Translations under genes and position numbers: made by a program | Part shown: piece by piece, positions 51,201 through 57,200 of the stretch | Layout of the letters: each line of letters starts with the position of its first letter | Numbering within the stretch: position 1 is the first letter of the stretch | NCBI RefSeq assembly: GCF_003590095.1 | Contig: NC_039480.1 | Span: forward strand, 9,959,328 to 10,023,327 | Direction of reading: 5' to 3' | From: Trichoplusia ni | Lineage: Eukaryota > Arthropoda > Insecta > Lepidoptera > Noctuidae | DNA: 64,000 nucleotides | The notes under the pieces: model-generated | Databases searched by the model: none | The model's input: only the letters and a program-made list of their open reading frames with translations | What the model was told of the DNA's origin: nothing

Positions 51201-54200
51201 ACGTTTTTGTCTTGATTATTCTCAAATTTTCCACGATTAGTTTATTTTTGTTAAAACGCCCAAGTATTTTCTGTACGAAATTCTCGATGACATAGGTTGA
51301 TGATACTAACGATCAAGAGATTTATTTATAAGATAATATCATTTGCATACGTTTTAACGTTGTTCAAATAACATGTAACTTTGTTAGTCCCATTGAACTA
51401 TCAAGTCAAAGTCACGTTCTTTGTAAAAAAGAAATGTCATTCCCATAGATTTGAAGCTCTATATCCCTATGCGATGTCAAATTGTCTATACCATGACATC
51501 AAAGAGTTACTTTCATCATAGTGGCGTTCTTTGGAGTTTATTCGTCTGTTAAAGAAGCCGATGAATCGCTAACCAGATCTAAGATATAAGAGTATGTATT
51601 GTTTAGTATAACAACTCTTGCAGTAACGAATTTAATCTTTGAATTGCAAAGACACCCAACTGTAATTGAAAGAATATGCGTACAGCATGTAGACAATTTC
51701 GGTAAAGGAGAGCACACTTTATAAGTACTTTGTTTACAATATACGATTTCCTATTTTAGTTCTAGACAAAAGAAAATATTTTTACGCTAAAGACAGTAGA
51801 GTAGACTTAATTCTATGTAGCACATATGATAACAATATTAAGTGTAACAACTAAGTTAGCAAATAGTCTATTCTATAACACGCGGTTGGCATGTGTTTAG
51901 CATCATCGGATTTAATAGAGGCAATGTGCAATGAGATTCACCACTACAATTCCGCCAGCCGCGGTGCGCGTTTCAAAATGCCTAATGTAATTAGAAACGT
52001 ACATTGTACGTCCAGGAATCGTTAAAAATAGTTGAAAAGTTAAACCTATAAAACGTATACAGATTTCTTAATGACTCATAAAAAGACAAAGTTTTGCCGA
52101 CGTTTTTACGGTTTTAAGTATAATAAATTACTTTAAAAAGTCATTTGAAGGGAGCAAGAAGCCTTAAGTCAGAACACAATTACAAATGAAATATCGTGAA
52201 TAGTTTACTATGTAATTCTGTGACCAATTAAAAATCAACGTTAACTTTTATCGGCACTTATATAATATGACATAAATTGTGACCATAGATGTATAGCTAA
52301 ATCGTTAAATCGAGTTTTATAGCATAAAGTTGAATATGAGATGTGTATTAAAAAAAAAAACTCATTTTTGTTCCGGATGAAGCTTGCCAGTTTCATAATT
52401 GTATTGATGCAGGTGTTTCATGAGCTTTCATGGTTTCTAAAGGAAACGCTTCCATTTTATTTACTTCGAAGAATTGTAAATGAAAACGTATTACTCAATG
52501 TTTATCATGCATATGTGGGTTCTACTCTAAAATATGGTATACTGTGTTGGGGTAACTCTACTAACAGAGAATTTGCATTCAGAGCCCAAAAAAAATGTAT
52601 CCGAAGTTTATGTGGGCATAAACAGACCGATTCATGCAGAACAGAATTCAGAAGACTAAAAATCTTAACCCTAGCGTCAATGTTTATATTGGAAGCAGCC
52701 TCAATCACAAAGCGAGATATCAGTAATTATGAGACTATGAGAAGTACAAGATATAAAAATGACCTTAAGGCAGCTAAGAGTAGAACAGTTAAGTTTAAAT
52801 CATCCATATTTGGTATGGGTGTGAAAATTTATAATAAATTGCCAGACTTTATTAAAACCACTGAAACATTAGCTACTTTTAAATACAAACTTAAAAAACT
52901 ACTGATACAGAAAGCATATTATACAATTAATGAATTCTTTAATGACAAATGTCTGGACTGAAATTTATTTAATGGTATTATGATAATGAAAAGTGTTAGT
53001 TATTGTTTAATGTATTTATCTGTAATGTAGTGGTAATGAATATTATATTGCCTTGACTATTTTGTACACTTGTCATGACGATTTATATTATTGTTATTTT
53101 TATTTATTCTATTTCTTTTTTTTTTGACATCAATTAATTCAGTGACAAATGTTTTTGACTAAAATTTATTTAATACTAGCTGACCCGGCAAACGTTGTTC
53201 TGCCGATTTTTTTTTTTCTAGTTATATGTATTTTTAATGTCACATTATAAAAAAAAATAAAAACAAAACAATTTCGTCCACAAAATTAAATATTTTTTTT
53301 AGTGTGAGCAACCCTTATCACTTACTGGTATGAAAAATAGATGTTGTTCTATTCTCAGACCTATCCAATATGCATACTAAATTTCATAAGAATCGGTTGA
53401 ACCGTTTCGGAGGAGTACGGTAACTAACATCGTGACACGGGAATTTTATATATTAGATGACGTTAATGATGCAATAATTATGACAAATACCAATTGATTT
53501 TCATATTTAATTTATTTTCTCTAATGGTTATTATGTTACTTTAATGATTTCATTTTGTTTTTCTTTTGACAAGTAATTGTAAATTTTAAAGATTGTACAC
53601 CACATGGGTATGTTACAGTGATACTTTGTTATAACACTAATTTTAAGAGCTGAATTTCCACCTGTGACAAACAATAAATAAATCTTGAATCTTGAATCTT
53701 TAATAAAAAAGCCCAATTTCGTTTTATCTCTACAATCTACAGTTTTACAGTATTGCGGAATCTTCCCGCTCTATGAAATGAATAATCCCTGGCAGAAGCC
53801 CCATTACATCTCAAACTAAAGTTCAATCATTCAAATAAATCAAAAAATATATCAGTAAATATAAAAAACTCGATTCCAAGCATTGCACTTAGAATCAAGT
53901 TATCAATAAACAACCATTCCACGAAACATCGAAATTTAAAAGCCAATTATTTGCTGGGTTTGGGAATTCAATTGAAGCTGTACTCCGTAGATATGTGCAA
54001 TAGTCGTCCGTCCATAATATAATTACAAAGCGAACCTGTTTGCCGAGTATTCGCGTAAATGTGATACCCAGTATCGGTCGTCGGTAAATATTTTATCAAC
54101 TGTACCGCGGTGCTGTTTGCGGACTCTGTAGCTGATGGTTTAACGCGAAGCCTTTTGTCCTAAAGCCAGTTTTGGGCGAAAAATGCTCTTACTTAAGATA

Positions 54201-57200
54201 ATATTTACGCTTAACGATAAGAGCGTCTAATGTTTCAGGTATTTTCCGCCGTCAAGGGCATTTTGACAACAACTTCTATAAATAATTTAAATCTAACTCG
54301 GATTATGGTTTTTGAGTTTTATGGTTCGAGCACGAAATTGAAACAAGATTAGATTACTTATTCTTCGATGATTGTCCTTAGCAGCTGAATTTTCAGATGA
54401 CTCGCATTTGATTGGTTTTTTATCAGAATCCTTCGGTTAGCTTGAGCACTCTTTCGTCACACTTTTTTCTTCTTGCAAGCTTTGATTAAGGCTAGGCAGA
54501 TCAATGAGTCAGTATGTTCAGTATGTTCATTGTACTTTTAATTAATTTTATTGAACATTTGGTAAAGAAAACTTCACCTCATCTTCGTTTTAAAAATCAA
54601 CTTAAAGATGTTTTTCTTGTATTATGACTTTTATTTCTTCTCTTCCCCTTAACAACAGTAGCGGGTGCGATGGTCGTGGTCCAGTAAAGATTAAACACAG
54701 TATTAACAGAATTAACAACGCTTAAGCCTACCATTCTACTGCCTCACAGACTCATAAAGGAAAGGGAAATAAGCATCGGAAGCTTGGTACTTACAGCTCT
54801 TTTTCATACCTGACTTCTGAGTAGCCGACCTCTTAAAGGATGCTCTCCCGATGGACCTTTGACCTAAAATGGTAGCTGGCTTGGACTAGACGTGTAAGGT
54901 GGAAGACTGGGTTTTCTGGCGTAGCGTGGCAAAAGCGTAAGTCCAGCATTGAACCGGGATAGGCTAGATTGATTGACCTTCCTATGGTATATAGGTGTAA
55001 AACAGAGACACCGCATTATGCCGTGTGGGGCGCTGTAACGCAAGGCCTATCGCTATTCGCTTCGAAGAATTTTGAAGCTTTCTATTCTATTTCGATTTAG
55101 CAATTTCTACTGTCTTTGGTCCAGAAAGACCTGAAACGACCATTGTTCAGTCAAACCGCTCAAATTCATGGAAATATATGAATAAAAAGAAAGCTTATTT
55201 CACACGTTTTCAGCGATCCAAACCCCGTAAAATTCTAGTTTGATTTTATTATCTTTGCATAATACCGATAATTTATACAGGTCGCTTCTCTTTATTAGTT
55301 TGCTCGGTCCACTGTATAAATTTTTAAGTCTATGGCGGCCGCATCCGATAATTACCATAATAGGTTGTTTCACCGCTTGTTCAGCGATAATGTACTTTAT
55401 TAGGCTAACGGTTGCTGGCGCGGGCTAGAGTGATAATGAATGAGTTATTGTTGTAGCCTACAATAGAGAGCGGTATCTATTTGGTAAATCAACGGAGAAC
55501 GGGTGGATCTAGGATTAGCGTTTTGGCTTGGTTCTACGCCAATGGAGTGTAAATTTTAGCATGGTAACACTGAAATTATCGTATTACTGATTAAAATAGG
55601 AAATTACTTGATATTTTATTCAGGAGATTGGTTATTTTATGCGCCTTGTATTGTGTTGAGTTTATTAATTCATATTAACAGTTTTTAAGGGGAAAGTTGT
55701 GTACTTAAAAACAAAAAGAATTATTTGGGTTCATATAAATCATGTTGTTTTTTTTTTCTATATAAAAACTCAGTTTAATATAGAAAGTGACAGAAAATAA
55801 TGATAAGGTCATGTGTTAAATAAACTAGTAGTTTATTTGTTTATGTTAAAACTCACATCATTATTTTTTGCCTACCTTATCGAATGACACTATAAAACCT
55901 ACCCCTACAGTTGACGAAATAAAAGCTATAAAAAGTATAAGGAAAACCTCGCAAAAAAACTTGGGTTTACAGATTACAGTCATTAAGATTATTTCGTTTC
56001 AGGGAGCCCCAACTGTAGCCGAAGTTCAGAAGTTTTGAAGTCACCAAACAGGAGCGGTGTTGCCACAAAAATAATGGTATGGATTACATTGATTAATTCC
56101 TTGCTATCGGGATTGTGAAAAGATAAATTGGTTACTTCTAGAATTAAGGGCTTATCAAACCTAACTACCTAGGGTTTATATATCTAACTAGGTTTTAACG
56201 TGCAGGTTCCTATATATACCTATTAAGGATGCATCCGATTTAATTTTTATATAGACAGAGTACAAATGTATGGATATGGAGAGGAGCTGATTTTTTATTA
56301 CATTATGACCAAATATTTTTTCTTCCACGCTTACCAACTACGTACATATACCTGCATGCGTTTGACTATAAATTCAATACCTATGTCTATTTATTTAAAG
56401 TTTGAGTGTTTTACCTATATCTTACTGAATTACTGCCTGAATGCCTTTACCAAAGTACAGCTGAATAGGCACTAAATTAGACCACCTAAATATACCTGCC
56501 TATTGAAATGTTTCAGCGATTAATCTGCGTATTGGGAGCGTGTCGCAGCGTACCTCTAGCCGCAGTTTTATACTACTTGTTCGGCGTAGCCGCGTTTGGA
56601 TTTGCTCGTGGCAGCTCCTATATGGACGCACTCCTGTTCCCGCTAGAGTTCACTACTAGTGGGGGATTAAATCAGGTATTTATGACCTTCGGTATTAGTG
56701 CATGTACAGTCAAAAAGTAACAGAAGTCGGAAAAAAACTGATTATCTACGAACCAAGATTTTTCAGCCACATCGGAATAAGAGGCTACTTGACTCTTTTT
56801 TTTCTGTCCTAAACGATTAATTATTATTCAATTATAAAAAAATATATCTGAAATTTTGTTTTTAAGCCTAAAAATATTGAAATCTTCATTTAAAAAACCG
56901 GGGAAAACGCTGTCCGCCATGTTATTCGACAAATTATCTGTGCTGTGACGTCAGAAATACATGTAAACAACAATATGGCAGCTCAGTGCTAGGGATGATC
57001 GATGTTAACATCGAATCAAAAGTATCTATGTACGATAAATGGTGGTAGATGGTAAGACATTGATATTTTGAAAACATCGATGTTTTTGGAAACAAATAAA
57101 ACTGTCTATTATATTTATGAAAAGTTTTAATTATTAGATAAATGCAGTAGAAATAACAAAAATAATAGGAAAAATTAAAATTCTCAGTATTTTTTAGAAA

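Larger units (their letters stand above)
51999..56516 (+). other. K2P-like intron 7 (4.5 kb)
   Basis: Holds the Jockey/CR1-like LINE at 52395-53703 with a Helitron nested in its 3' UTR, and a diverged repeat at 54640-54980. The stretch 55240-55428 contains an open hydrophobic frame that does not fit the gene's phases. The remainder is AT-rich. Confidence 0.55.

Noticed and set aside
51624..51703. Possible 78-bp exon between a good acceptor and GGTAAAG
   Set aside because: Phase 1 in and 1 out, so it cannot fix the exon 6 to 8 frame, and the encoded sequence has no channel-like feature.
55275..55425. Hydrophobic open frame after ACAG, considered as a channel exon
   Set aside because: Its frame needs phase-2 entry, which neither exon 6 nor exon 7 provides, and it ends in a stop. 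The other two phases hit stops early.
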